Positions 1 to 6,108 of a DNA stretch of 11,141 nucleotides are shown here, piece by piece. Both the position numbers and the translations under genes were made by a program. Source of the stretch: Oscillospiraceae bacterium (GTDB lineage Bacteria > Bacillota > Clostridia > Oscillospirales > Acutalibacteraceae); assembly GCA_022508705.1 (NCBI GenBank), contig JAFLUO010000061.1:1-11141 (forward strand), in the 5' to 3' direction. Numbering within the stretch: position 1 is the stretch's first letter; each line of letters starts with the position of its first letter. Below the pieces are notes generated by a model. The model was not told the origin of the DNA, made no database searches, and saw nothing but the letters and a program-made list of their open reading frames with translations.

Positions 1-2
1 AG

Positions 3-80
3 CTTGAAAATACCTATTCAGGTGAGCTTACAAAAATCCCAATGCCTGCAAACAGTATAATAACTGTTGTGTTTGAATAA
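3..80 (+). CDS. C-terminal end of a probable glycoside hydrolase (partial)
   Basis: Only the last 25 codons are in the window, read in the third frame to a TAA at 78-80; the gene starts upstream of base 1. The tail PMPANSIITVVFE resembles the final beta-strand of the C-terminal sandwich domain of several glycoside hydrolase families (GH30-, GH39- and GH51-like proteins often finish with a PA-x-S-x-T-x-V/L-V pattern). The frame is supported by its position: the stop is followed 12 bases later by a strong intrinsic terminator. The neighbouring convergent gene is a sugar symporter of the GPH family, which fits a carbohydrate locus. The fragment is too short for a family assignment, so the function is inference; that it is the end of a real gene is fairly safe. 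Confidence 0.55.
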   Translation, partial: LENTYSGELTKIPMPANSIITVVFE

Positions 81-92
81 ATCACAGTAAAG

Positions 93-131
93 AATAACGG
101 GGAATTCAAATTGATTCCCCGTTATTTTTAT
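93..131 (+). terminator. Intrinsic terminator after the partial gene, shared with the convergent symporter gene
   Basis: A perfect 12-bp stem (AATAACGGGGAA, 93-104, with TTCCCCGTTATT, 115-126) encloses a 10-base loop and is followed on the + strand by a T-rich run (TTTTATTTAT). The hairpin also contains the last codons and the TGA stop (106-108) of the minus-strand symporter gene. The minus-strand sequence beyond the stem is less T-rich, so termination should be stronger in the + direction. Confidence 0.85.
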
Positions 132-1509
132 TTATAAACGGTATAGCAGACAACAATGAACTTATTGCAACTGGAATGGTGTATAAGAAAAACAGCGTTG
201 TCATTAGCGTACTGTATTTTCCTTCTAACCTCGGTATTCCGCCGTTTGCTATGTATGAATTCAGTTCTTCGGCTTCTGCCGATGAAAACTTAATAATTAC
301 ATAACTAAGACTTGCCACCAATGATGATATTCCTGTTCCTATTTTCACTATGAACGTTTGCATTGAAAAGAATAGTGCGGTTGGTCTGTCGCCTGAAAGT
401 TTTTCTTCCAAATCAACCGCTTCGGATATTATAAGTGTCTGAACTGTGGTTGATATACTGACACAGCTTCCTGTTATAAGCGTAAGAATAAACATAACTG
501 CTGTTTGCGGTATATCTGTCATCTTACTCGGATATTTTAAATAAAGTAAGAACAACAAAACATTTGGAATTATATTTAACAGATTTACAGTTACATACAA
601 TTTTTTCGTTCCTATCTTTGCAGTGAGTTTTGGTACGGTTGCCATTGAAACTACCAAGCCTATAAAACTGCCCATTCCCCACAGAACTGTATACAATAAT
701 GAAAATGTTGGATTTTTACTTGCAAAGTAATATATTACAAGCGGTGACAGTATTACTCCTGTCATTGACTTTAAACTGCCGAGAATTCCCGATATACTGA
801 TTTTTTTAAGCAAGGGATTTGTAATAAAATATTTTAGCGATTTCGTATCGCTTTTATTTAAAACTTTTTGCGTTGAACCCATCGCAGTAAACTGAAACAG
901 CGTACCGCCCAATACTGAAAATAAAATTACAGTAATCAAAAAGGCGTTTCTTTCATCCGTTGCAGTTCCGCCAAACAATGCGGATAAAGCGAAAGCGATA
1001 GGCTGAACCGTCAGCGTACTGAGACTGCTTGCCATTGAGCCTATAGGTCTGAGGGATAACAGTTTCGTTCTGTCACTCTCGTTATTTGTCAACACAGACG
1101 GGTAGCCTGTAATCGGAATATCTCCGACAGTAAAAACTATTTCCCATATAATATAAAACACAAACGCCGAAATAATGATTAGAGCGTTTTTAATTACGCT
1201 ATTATTTGAAGAATACACTCCGTTGCTGAAACAGAGAATTGTCAGTATCGCAGTCGGAATGGGAACTGTTATTAAATAGTCTTTAAACTGTTTCCCTCCC
1301 CTATTTATCATTGCGCCGATAAAAGGGTCTTTAACCGCATCAAATATTCTTGAAACGCTTAATATTATTCCGACCCACATTGCAGGAATTAAAATTGTGA
1401 ATTGTAAGTAATAGGCAAGTGAAGATGTAATTATTCCGTAAATAATGTTTTGACCCGACAGACCTAAAAGATATCTGGTTTGCTCTTTTTTTGTATATGT
1501 ATTTTCCAT
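106..1509 (-). CDS. GPH-family (MelB-like) MFS sugar:cation symporter
   Basis: This 467-aa integral membrane protein has about 12 hydrophobic segments. The GPH (glycoside-pentoside-hexuronide:cation symporter) signature in helix 2 is present: RIFDAVKDPFIG at residues 54-65, with D57 and D61 at the places of the cation-site aspartates D55 and D59 of MelB. D130 in GDIPITGYPSVL matches the conserved MelB helix-4 aspartate, and the loop DRTKLLSLRPIG (146-157) is also typical. It should import a glycoside or sugar with Na+ or H+; the substrate cannot be read from sequence. The ATG at 1507-1509 is preceded by AAAGGGGAG. An operator-like palindrome at 1523-1539 lies just upstream, and an identical-type site precedes the tetR gene behind it. 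The C-terminal codons and stop lie inside a terminator hairpin. Confidence 0.9.
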   Translation of the reverse strand: MENTYTKKEQTRYLLGLSGQNIIYGIITSSLAYYLQFTILIPAMWVGIILSVSRIFDAVKDPFIGAMINRGGKQFKDYLITVPIPTAILTILCFSNGVYSSNNSVIKNALIIISAFVFYIIWEIVFTVGDIPITGYPSVLTNNESDRTKLLSLRPIGSMASSLSTLTVQPIAFALSALFGGTATDERNAFLITVILFSVLGGTLFQFTAMGSTQKVLNKSDTKSLKYFITNPLLKKISISGILGSLKSMTGVILSPLVIYYFASKNPTFSLLYTVLWGMGSFIGLVVSMATVPKLTAKIGTKKLYVTVNLLNIIPNVLLFLLYLKYPSKMTDIPQTAVMFILTLITGSCVSISTTVQTLIISEAVDLEEKLSGDRPTALFFSMQTFIVKIGTGISSLVASLSYVIIKFSSAEAEELNSYIANGGIPRLEGKYSTLMTTLFFLYTIPVAISSLLSAIPFINKNNGESI

Positions 1510-1522
1510 AACTCTCCCCTTT

Positions 1523-1539
1523 ACATACTTTTGGTATGT
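1523..1539 (-). promoter_or_regulatory. TetR operator in front of the symporter gene
   Basis: Inverted repeat ACATAC-TTTTG-GTATGT, with 6-bp arms and a 5-bp centre, 13 bases upstream of the symporter ATG. The surrounding 24 bases (1519-1542) match the site upstream of tetR (2248-2271) with a single difference in the centre. Upstream on the minus strand is a possible -10 (TAAAAT, about 1545-1550), but no good -35 was found, so the promoter itself is uncertain. The operator call rests on the duplicated palindrome and its placement. Confidence 0.8.
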
Positions 1540-1554
1540 TTAATTTTAAAATAT

Positions 1555-1580
1555 ATACCGCAAGCTACAGCCTACGGCAT
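1555..1580 (-). terminator. Possible weak terminator of the tetR transcript
   Basis: Ten bases after the tetR stop, the minus-strand RNA can fold an 11-bp stem (ATGCCGTAGGC with GCTTGCGGTAT, loop TGTA) that includes three G-U pairs. The + strand copy would have three mismatches instead, so the structure favours minus-strand transcripts. It is followed by the AT-rich sequence ATATTTTAAAATT rather than a clean U-tract. This fits partial termination between tetR and the symporter gene, which has its own operator. Confidence 0.4.
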
Positions 1581-1589
1581 TTTTATTGT

Positions 1590-2237
1590 TTAATTATTTA
1601 TTTCTTTGTTCATATTATCAAACGCAGGGTAAATATCCGAAATATCAATTCCAAGCATTTGTGTTATGCTGCAAGCAAACTCAAACTTTGTTTTCATTTC
1701 TTCGTCACTTACGGGAAAGACTAACGGATTTATCCATATGTTAGCGAAAATCGAAATTATTTCAGATATTTGTTTCGGATAAGCAGTCACAATTGAACCG
1801 TCTGAAATTCCTTCCTCAATCACAGGCAGAAACGCATTTACGGCAATATCGTTCACCGAACGCAAAAGCAAATCGCTCAGCATTTGGGGCATATTTTGAA
1901 AATGAATTCCCATTTTTCTGAATTCCTTCTCCTGATCGTCAGCAATCGCTTCAATAAACATTTGCTTGAGTTTTTCTGCACCGCTCATCGTTTCATTCCG
2001 CTGAATACTTTTCCATTTTAAAGATAAAATATTTTCAGCAAAAAGACGGTTACAAACAGCATTCAAAATATCTTCCTTTGATTTGAAATGATGATATATT
2101 GCACCCTTAGTAAGCCCCCCAAGGTTATCAATAATATCTTGAATGGTTGTATGCTCATACCCTTTTTCAATGAACAGCTTTTGTGATACATCAAGTATTA
2201 AGTTTACAGTTTCTTCCGGATACTTATTTCTGCTCAT
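1590..2237 (-). CDS. TetR/AcrR-family transcriptional repressor
   Basis: This 215-aa protein has the usual TetR length. Its N-terminal DNA-binding domain is clear: TTIQDIIDNLGG (30-41), then LTKGAIYHHFKSKEDIL (42-58), the classic turn and recognition helix with the YHHF motif. The C-terminal three quarters are helical and variable, as expected of the ligand-binding and dimer domain; the inducer cannot be predicted. The ATG at 2235-2237 has only a modest ribosome binding site (AAGCGGG). A near-consensus promoter and an operator lie immediately upstream, and a second copy of the operator precedes the symporter gene downstream. The likely role is therefore ligand-relieved repression of itself and of the GPH symporter. 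The gene diverges from the + strand hydrolase at 2414, whose promoter is about 90 bases from the operator, so control of that gene is not obvious. Confidence 0.93.
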   Translation of the reverse strand: MSRNKYPEETVNLILDVSQKLFIEKGYEHTTIQDIIDNLGGLTKGAIYHHFKSKEDILNAVCNRLFAENILSLKWKSIQRNETMSGAEKLKQMFIEAIADDQEKEFRKMGIHFQNMPQMLSDLLLRSVNDIAVNAFLPVIEEGISDGSIVTAYPKQISEIISIFANIWINPLVFPVSDEEMKTKFEFACSITQMLGIDISDIYPAFDNMNKEINN

Positions 2238-2251
2238 AACTGACCCGCTTT

Positions 2252-2268
2252 ACATACTTTTAGTATGT
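2252..2268 (-). promoter_or_regulatory. TetR operator in front of tetR (autoregulation)
   Basis: Inverted repeat ACATAC-TTTTA-GTATGT, the partner of the site at 1523-1539. It begins three bases beyond the -10 hexamer of the tetR promoter, so it covers the expected transcription start (near 2264). A repressor bound there would block initiation. Confidence 0.82.
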
Positions 2269-2270
2269 TT

Positions 2271-2299
2271 ATGATAGCATATTTTAATTTTTCTGTCAA
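2271..2299 (-). promoter_or_regulatory. tetR promoter
   Basis: Read on the minus strand: a perfect -35 TTGACA (2294-2299), a 17-base spacer, and the -10 TATCAT (2271-2276). This is one of the best sigma-A matches in the window. The operator follows directly downstream. Confidence 0.85.
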
Positions 2300-2355
2300 G
2301 AGATACTTTTCAAGAGACAAAATCATATGAATATTGGCATTTTCAATACTTTATA

Positions 2356-2384
2356 TTGCAATTCATATATTTATATGGTACAAT
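2356..2384 (+). promoter_or_regulatory. Promoter of the LCAT-like hydrolase gene
   Basis: -35 TTGCAA (2356-2361), a 17-base spacer, -10 TACAAT (2379-2384) with an extended -10 TG at 2376-2377. Transcription should begin near 2391, leaving a leader of about 23 bases before the ATG at 2414. The in-frame ATG at 2327 lies upstream of this promoter and so cannot be the start used by this transcript. Confidence 0.8.
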
Positions 2385-2398
2385 TTACACAAATAAAA

Positions 2399-2405
2399 AA
2401 AGGAG
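2399..2405 (+). promoter_or_regulatory. Ribosome binding site that fixes the start at 2414
   Basis: AAAGGAG lies 8 bases before the ATG at 2414-2416. The alternative ATG at 2327 has no such site, and neither does the one at 2444. Confidence 0.85.
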
Positions 2406-2413
2406 TATTTTTT

Positions 2414-4510
2414 ATGAAAAGGGAAATTAAGGGAAAAGCTTTTATGAAAAAGTGTCTTGCGGTGCTTTTAGCGCTTGTTATGACATCTTCCGTGCTGCTG
2501 ACCACAGTGTCAGCCGCAAGCTACGGCGAGAACATTCTGCGCACACTTTTCAATCTGAACGATTATGAACTCAAAACAGATTGCGGCGGCGAATGTGATG
2601 TTGTGCCGACAATCATCATTCCGGGTATCAGCCAGTCAAACGTATGGCTTCTTGATGAAAACGGCGATTATGTGCTGGATGCAGACGGCAATAAAATCAA
2701 CTGCTTCCCGGGCGTTTTTGACGTTGAGTCGTTGCTCGCAGACCTTGCAGAGCCTTTGGCACGCTCTCTTGCAACTCAGCGCGACAGGGGACTTTCCGAT
2801 GCCGTAGCTGATGCGGCGGAAAAGATATTCTCCGTAAACGCTACCGACAATAACGGTAAGCCTATGGGGAATGTTGAGGTTGAAAAATATTATCATTCCA
2901 TAGCGGAATGCACAGAAGAGGAAAAGGAGTTTATTCTTAGAGTAACTCCCGTTACCGAGCTCTTTGAGAGAGCCGGCGAAGATCACGTTTATTTCTTCGC
3001 ATACAATTCCTTCGGCAACATTATGGATGAAGTTGATGAGCTTTACGAGTTCATTCAAATGGTAAAAGCGGAAACCGGTCACGATAAGGTCAACATTGTT
3101 CCCATAAGCATGGGCGCAACCCTTGCCAACGGCATTATAGACCGTTATCCTACTATTTACAAGGATTTGAATAAAATCATATTTATAGTTCCCGCGCTTA
3201 ACGGTTCTACAATAATCAGCGACATTTTGAAAAAGGAACTCACCTTCCTTGATATGAACTATCTCTACAACGGCTTCTTAGAGGAGATTATGAGCGAGAG
3301 CGATGCAAGACTTATCGAGCTTGCATTGCGTATGCTTCCCGATGAGGTTGTGCAGGCAGTCGTTGAAAAAGCCGTTGACAGAATTATTGAGGTAGCAATA
3401 CAGAATTCTACAAGCATGTGGGCACTTTGTCCTAAAGAAGAGTACCCTGCACTTGCAAAGCAATATTTGTCTTCAAGTGCGAAAATAGAGCTTAAACGCC
3501 AGACCGATCTTTACTACAGAGCGCAGTGTAATTCTGTTGCAAATCTCTACAAGCTTCGCGATAAAGGCGTTAAAATATTCGACATTGTTGATTACAATTT
3601 ACCGCTTTATAATGTGGGCAACTCTTGGAATACCGAGAACGGAGACGGAATTATTCCGCTCAGATCCACATCTATGGGAGCTTTCAGCGCCAATGCAGGT
3701 GAAACGCTTCCTAAGGGTTATAAACAGCAGAATATCAACTGTTCCGACCCGACGCATAACCACATTTCTCCCGAAAGAATAGTTGATGCATCAGTGGGCG
3801 CATTCCCTGATACAACCTTCTACTTCAAAGGTCAAAATCACGCCACAACTGGCTGGGACGATATTATAATGTCGTTAGCAACCGATTTGGTTATGCTCGA
3901 TACTATTGAGAACGTATATTCAGATCCCAATTATCCGCAGTTTAATATAGGAAGAGAAACTGCTGAGCTTAGAAACGAGCTTCTCCCCGTGGCCAGAGAG
4001 GTTGACCCGTCAACACTCAGCGCAAAGGATGCTGCTGAGCTTGCCGCTGCTATAGCCGCCGCTGATGATATGCTTTCAAGAACAATAGGTGTTGAGGGTG
4101 AGGCAGAGGCTGTTACCGCTAACCTTAGAAGCATTCTTGAAAAAATCGGCGTTGTTGAGCCTGCCCCAGAAGGAATGCCCTCTGACATTGTAAGGAAAAT
4201 AAGCCTTTGGTTCTTCGACATTGCAGGCTCTAACGGATATTCCGAAATACCCGGTATAGTATTTGAGGATATTCTCAATTCCCTCGGCGGTCAGGAAAAT
4301 GACCCCACTGAGCCTGAACCCGAACCTGAGTTCAAGCCCGAAACCGAGCCGACTACCGATGAAGAAAAAGAACCTGTTACCGATTCAAACATTCCGAATA
4401 CGGATACTAAAATTTCTGCGGTAGTTATCATCGCTGTATCAGTTATTGCAGTTTTGGGAATAACCGTAACAGCAATTTGCGTAGTTAAAAGAAAAAGAGA
4501 AGAAGCATAA
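2414..4510 (+). CDS. Secreted, membrane- or wall-anchored LCAT-like alpha/beta hydrolase (lipase/acyltransferase-like)
   Basis: Translated from 2414 the protein has 698 aa. Residues 1-34 form a signal peptide (KKCLAVLLALVM core, cleavage probably after VSA). The hydrolase region contains VVPTIIIPGISQS (63-75, oxyanion-hole strand), NIVPISMGATLANG (227-240, nucleophile elbow, Ser232), NGDGIIPLRS (409-418, Asp411, like the GDGTVPLRS of LCAT-type enzymes) and KGQNHATTGWDD (472-483, His476). This order fits a Ser-Asp-His triad of the LCAT/PGAP1-like group. The elbow reads P-I-S-M-G instead of G-x-S-x-G. After a helical region comes an E/P/T-rich linker (about 630-658), then IPNTD (660-664), a membrane helix (668-690) and the tail KRKREEA, a layout like a degenerate sortase signal. 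The likely role is lipid or ester cleavage at the cell surface; the substrate is unknown. The esterase gene follows on the same strand. Confidence 0.8.
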   Translation: MKREIKGKAFMKKCLAVLLALVMTSSVLLTTVSAASYGENILRTLFNLNDYELKTDCGGECDVVPTIIIPGISQSNVWLLDENGDYVLDADGNKINCFPGVFDVESLLADLAEPLARSLATQRDRGLSDAVADAAEKIFSVNATDNNGKPMGNVEVEKYYHSIAECTEEEKEFILRVTPVTELFERAGEDHVYFFAYNSFGNIMDEVDELYEFIQMVKAETGHDKVNIVPISMGATLANGIIDRYPTIYKDLNKIIFIVPALNGSTIISDILKKELTFLDMNYLYNGFLEEIMSESDARLIELALRMLPDEVVQAVVEKAVDRIIEVAIQNSTSMWALCPKEEYPALAKQYLSSSAKIELKRQTDLYYRAQCNSVANLYKLRDKGVKIFDIVDYNLPLYNVGNSWNTENGDGIIPLRSTSMGAFSANAGETLPKGYKQQNINCSDPTHNHISPERIVDASVGAFPDTTFYFKGQNHATTGWDDIIMSLATDLVMLDTIENVYSDPNYPQFNIGRETAELRNELLPVAREVDPSTLSAKDAAELAAAIAAADDMLSRTIGVEGEAEAVTANLRSILEKIGVVEPAPEGMPSDIVRKISLWFFDIAGSNGYSEIPGIVFEDILNSLGGQENDPTEPEPEPEFKPETEPTTDEEKEPVTDSNIPNTDTKISAVVIIAVSVIAVLGITVTAICVVKRKREEA

Positions 4511-4538
4511 ATTTATAAAGAATTACTGATTAAAGTAA

Positions 4539-4577
4539 AGCCGGTATATATTCTGTCTAAAGCAATATATACCGGCT
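4539..4577 (+). terminator. Perfect 14-bp hairpin between the two hydrolase genes (attenuator or mRNA-end element)
   Basis: AGCCGGTATATATT (4539-4552) pairs exactly with AATATATACCGGCT (4564-4577) around an 11-base loop. The sequence after it on the + strand is CATTTGTG, not a U-tract, so full Rho-independent termination is doubtful. The stem ends 8 bases before the AAGGAG of the next gene. It may lower read-through or protect mRNA ends in a two-gene operon. Confidence 0.6.
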
Positions 4578-4585
4578 CATTTGTG

Positions 4586-4591
4586 AAGGAG
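4586..4591 (+). promoter_or_regulatory. Ribosome binding site of the esterase gene
   Basis: AAGGAG is 7 bases from the ATG at 4599 but only 4 from the GTG at 4596. This favours the ATG as the start. Confidence 0.75.
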
Positions 4592-4598
4592 AAGCGTG

Positions 4599-5702
4599 AT
4601 GAAATCGAATGTTAAAAAACGCCGAAAAGGGTTTAAAATCACGACAATAATTCTTGGGATAATAGCCGTAATAATCTGTTCGGCGATAGTGGCAGTGGGT
4701 GTGCTCACCCTGCCTGTTGACGACAGTTCCGAAAAGGCAGTTTCGGTCGGCGGATTGCTAAAATCCGAAACTGTTGATTATAAAGCAGACACGTCTCAGG
4801 GTCTTGAGAAAAATCCAATGATTAAAATACTTCAGGTTGTATGGAAATTCGTTGCGAAGAGTGATGCAGCAGTCCATGCAAAACAAACCCCGCCTGAAAA
4901 TCTTACGAAAGAGTATAATATTCCTTACATAAACGACGGAAACAGATATCATATGCTTGATGTTTATTATCCGCAGAACTTTACCGAAGAAATGCCCGTG
5001 ATTATTGACATTCACGGCGGCGGATGGATATATGGGGACAAAAACTTAAACGAATACTATAATTTAGCCTTAGCCAGCAGAGGCTTTGTGGTTTTCAGCA
5101 TAAGCTACCGTCTTGTGCCCGACGTTACGGTAAACGAGCAACTTTGGGACTGTATGGAAGCGCTTAAATGGATAAGCGAAAATATGAATAAATACCCTTG
5201 CGACGGTGAGAATATTATGCTCACGGGGGATTCCGCAGGCGGAATGTTCTCGGCATACTGCGCTGTTTTACTGCAAAGTAAAGAACTGAGGGAAATTTTT
5301 GAGGTCAGGGATGTTGATATGGATTTAACGGCTCTGCTTTTGACCTCTCCCGTTCCGAATATGGATACAGAGGGCGACTATATGATGAGAAAGCTTTACT
5401 GGGGCGAGGATTACAAAGCTAAGGCAACCTATGAGTATATGAATTTTGATAAAATTATAGATTACGCCCAGCTTCCACCTACATATTTAATTACCAGCAG
5501 CGGAGATACCGCTCACTCCTCAACTATTGCAACATATGAGTTACTCAAAAGCAAAGGTGTTACGGCAGAGCTTGCCGATTACTCTGATTTAAGGGACAAT
5601 AAAAAACTCCCACACGTTTTCAGCGTGCTTGAGCCCTTTGACGAGTTCGGAAGCAAAGCTATTGACGGCGCTATAGATTTTTACAGAAAAAATATTAAAT
5701 AA
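4599..5702 (+). CDS. Membrane-anchored HSL-type esterase (alpha/beta-hydrolase fold 3)
   Basis: This 367-aa protein has a basic N-terminus (KKRRKGFK) followed by a hydrophobic helix at about 13-38, with no clear cleavage site, so the enzyme probably hangs outside the cell on an N-terminal anchor. The catalytic domain shows the HSL-family oxyanion motif HGGGW (139-143), the nucleophile elbow GDSAGG (210-215, Ser212), an aspartate in SSGDTAH (Asp303) and a histidine in LPHVF (His339), giving a complete triad. SISYRLVP (177-184) is also typical of the family. It should cleave short acyl or acetyl esters; the true substrate is unknown. It follows the LCAT-like hydrolase by about 90 bases on the same strand with no clear promoter of its own, so the two are probably co-transcribed. 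The 14-bp terminator hairpin lies 21 bases after the stop. Confidence 0.88.
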   Translation: MKSNVKKRRKGFKITTIILGIIAVIICSAIVAVGVLTLPVDDSSEKAVSVGGLLKSETVDYKADTSQGLEKNPMIKILQVVWKFVAKSDAAVHAKQTPPENLTKEYNIPYINDGNRYHMLDVYYPQNFTEEMPVIIDIHGGGWIYGDKNLNEYYNLALASRGFVVFSISYRLVPDVTVNEQLWDCMEALKWISENMNKYPCDGENIMLTGDSAGGMFSAYCAVLLQSKELREIFEVRDVDMDLTALLLTSPVPNMDTEGDYMMRKLYWGEDYKAKATYEYMNFDKIIDYAQLPPTYLITSSGDTAHSSTIATYELLKSKGVTAELADYSDLRDNKKLPHVFSVLEPFDEFGSKAIDGAIDFYRKNIK

Positions 5703-5723
5703 TATCTCTACTATACTTATCAG

Positions 5724-5765
5724 AAAGGGTCATTCACGGATTTTGTGAATGACCCTTTACTTTTA
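5724..5765 (+). terminator. Bidirectional terminator between convergent genes
   Basis: Perfect 14-bp stem AAAGGGTCATTCAC (5724-5737) with GTGAATGACCCTTT (5745-5758), a 7-base loop, then ACTTTTATTTATT on the + strand. It ends the esterase transcript. On the minus strand it lies just after the stop of the thioredoxin-like gene and probably serves that gene too, though the T-run there is poorer. Confidence 0.88.
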
Positions 5766-6047
5766 TTTATTGTTAATAATTTTATCCAACGCTGATTTTA
5801 TATTCTTTTTGCAGGCGGCGTAATCTTCCGACGGATGCGCCTCATACAGCTTTTCTTTGCCATAAAATATGGTTGGAACATAGTAATAATCGTACTGTGC
5901 AGAAATTTCAGGCTTTCGGTTCTCCTCGACCCACTCTATGTTGATTTCACCGTATGCATCATTTTCTTCTTTTAATTCCTTTACCGCACGCTGTGCATAG
6001 TGACAGTACGGACAGTCAGATAAATAAAAAAGTATAATTTTTTCCAT
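5763..6047 (-). CDS. Small thioredoxin/glutaredoxin-like protein with CPYC active site
   Basis: The protein has 94 aa when started at the ATG 6045-6047. A beta strand (KIILFYLS) leads into the redox motif CPYC at residues 12-15, the glutaredoxin-type dithiol centre. YYYVPTIFYG (54-63) supplies the strand with the conserved cis-proline (P58) of the thioredoxin fold. The C-terminal helix is short and there are no transmembrane segments, so it is cytosolic. It probably acts as a general thiol-disulfide oxidoreductase; the partner is unknown. A longer reading from 6102-6104 exists, but AGGAGG six bases before 6047 fixes the shorter start. It lies 61 bases behind the exonuclease gene on the same strand and may share its transcript. 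Confidence 0.85.
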   Translation of the reverse strand: MEKIILFYLSDCPYCHYAQRAVKELKEENDAYGEINIEWVEENRKPEISAQYDYYYVPTIFYGKEKLYEAHPSEDYAACKKNIKSALDKIINNK

Positions 6048-6053
6048 TTTTAT

Positions 6054-6059
6054 CCTCCT
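6054..6059 (-). promoter_or_regulatory. Ribosome binding site that fixes the start of the thioredoxin-like gene
   Basis: A perfect AGGAGG on the minus strand lies 6 bases from the ATG at 6045-6047. The upstream in-frame ATG at 6102-6104 would add 19 residues that do not belong to the fold. Confidence 0.85.
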
Positions 6060-6108
6060 ATTTATAATACAAATCTTATTTGCATAACATAGTTTTGCCG
6101 TCATTTAC

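Noticed and set aside
2296..2317. Direct repeat TCAAGAGA, two copies 14 bases apart upstream of tetR
   Set aside because: Eight bases in AT-rich DNA recur easily by chance; no further copies were seen to suggest a regulator site or an array.
2327..2413. Longer N-terminus for the LCAT-like protein starting at the ATG at 2327
   Set aside because: The extra 29 codons include the -35/-10 promoter (2356-2384) and have no ribosome binding site; the ATG at 2414 has AAAGGAG and leads straight into a signal peptide.
2636..3082. 148-codon minus-strand reading frame inside the LCAT-like gene
   Set aside because: Antisense to the hydrolase region, whose motifs are clear on the + strand; no promoter or ribosome binding site was seen.
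4596..4598. GTG start for the esterase
   Set aside because: It is only 4 bases from AAGGAG, while the ATG three bases later has the better spacing of 7. The difference is a single residue.
6048..6104. Longer start for the thioredoxin-like protein
   Set aside because: A perfect AGGAGG lies inside this stretch directly before the ATG at 6045-6047, and the added residues do not fit the thioredoxin fold.
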